A stretch of DNA of 38,043 nt, taken from assembly GCF_001510665.1 (NCBI RefSeq), contig NZ_LMTI01000008.1:100346-138388 (forward strand), in the 5' to 3' direction. A program made the position numbers and the translations under genes. Numbering within the stretch: position 1 is the stretch's first letter; each line of letters begins with the position of its first letter. The stretch is from Bacillus sp. FJAT-27445. Lineage in GTDB: Bacteria > Bacillota > Bacilli > Bacillales > Cytobacillaceae. The notes below the pieces were generated by a model. That model did no database searches, was not told the origin of the DNA, and was given only the letters and a program-made list of their open reading frames with translations. Positions 38,025 through 38,043 of this stretch are shown piece after piece.

Positions 38025-38043
38025 AAGCCTTTGTTACTGACCA

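Overview
The window reads as chromosomal DNA of a low-GC, spore-forming member of the Bacillaceae. The evidence is the gene content: a pspA-ydjGHI membrane-stress operon, T-box-controlled argS, ykkCD behind a guanidine-I riboswitch, pucG, YjzC- and YjcZ-type small proteins, SMR, GNAT, GrpB, DUF2935 and DUF4179 genes, and strong GGAGG ribosome-binding sites with frequent GTG/TTG starts. I cannot name the species from the sequence.

Layout. 1-1.4 kb: the end of an ECF-type sigma factor and its overlapping DUF4179 anti-sigma-like partner. 1.6-6.3 kb: a nucleoside-salvage locus (CNT transporter, ribokinase, nucleoside hydrolase) with a LacI-family regulator and three copies of one perfect 14-bp operator. 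6.4-10.5 kb: a YczE-like membrane protein, an RlmI-type rRNA methyltransferase with a small partner gene, a GC-rich intergenic repeat and a toroid-like protein of unknown role. 10.6-14 kb: ydjI, ydjH, ydjG and a short pspA. 14.2-17.5 kb: an AT-rich pair of likely defence genes, FRG-domain and AIPR-family, with a YjzC-type small gene between them. 17.7-21.1 kb: a serine hydrolase and a second, about 88% identical copy of the sigma/anti-sigma pair, 19.7 kb from the first. 21.3-24.7 kb: pucG, a broken second copy of the serine hydrolase tail and a secreted transglutaminase-like protein. 24.8-38 kb: many small single-gene units, argS with its T-box, ykkCD with its riboswitch, and a MerR gene that reads into a terminator hairpin.

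How genes work together. The nucleoside genes form a complete route: uptake, cleavage to base plus ribose, and phosphorylation of ribose, probably repressed through the ATGAAACGTTTCAT sites. The pspA-ydjGHI genes form a membrane-stress unit. The two sigma/anti-sigma pairs are probably envelope-signal systems that could cross-talk.

Structures not explained by genes. (1) Two arrays of a 52-bp hairpin unit (about 30967-31079 and 34922-35140). They have the same period, align over the whole unit, and keep stem pairing through compensatory changes. The first lies between an extended -10 promoter and a perfect strand-specific terminator with no reading frame inside, so it may be an undescribed structured RNA or leader. 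(2) A dispersed palindromic element of about 50 bp, in seven or eight copies between 1.5 and 19.1 kb, always in the same orientation and nearly always just downstream of a minus-strand gene. (3) A 53-bp tandem duplication that doubled the LacI-type operator. Family assignments are from motif recognition by eye; no database search or folding was run.
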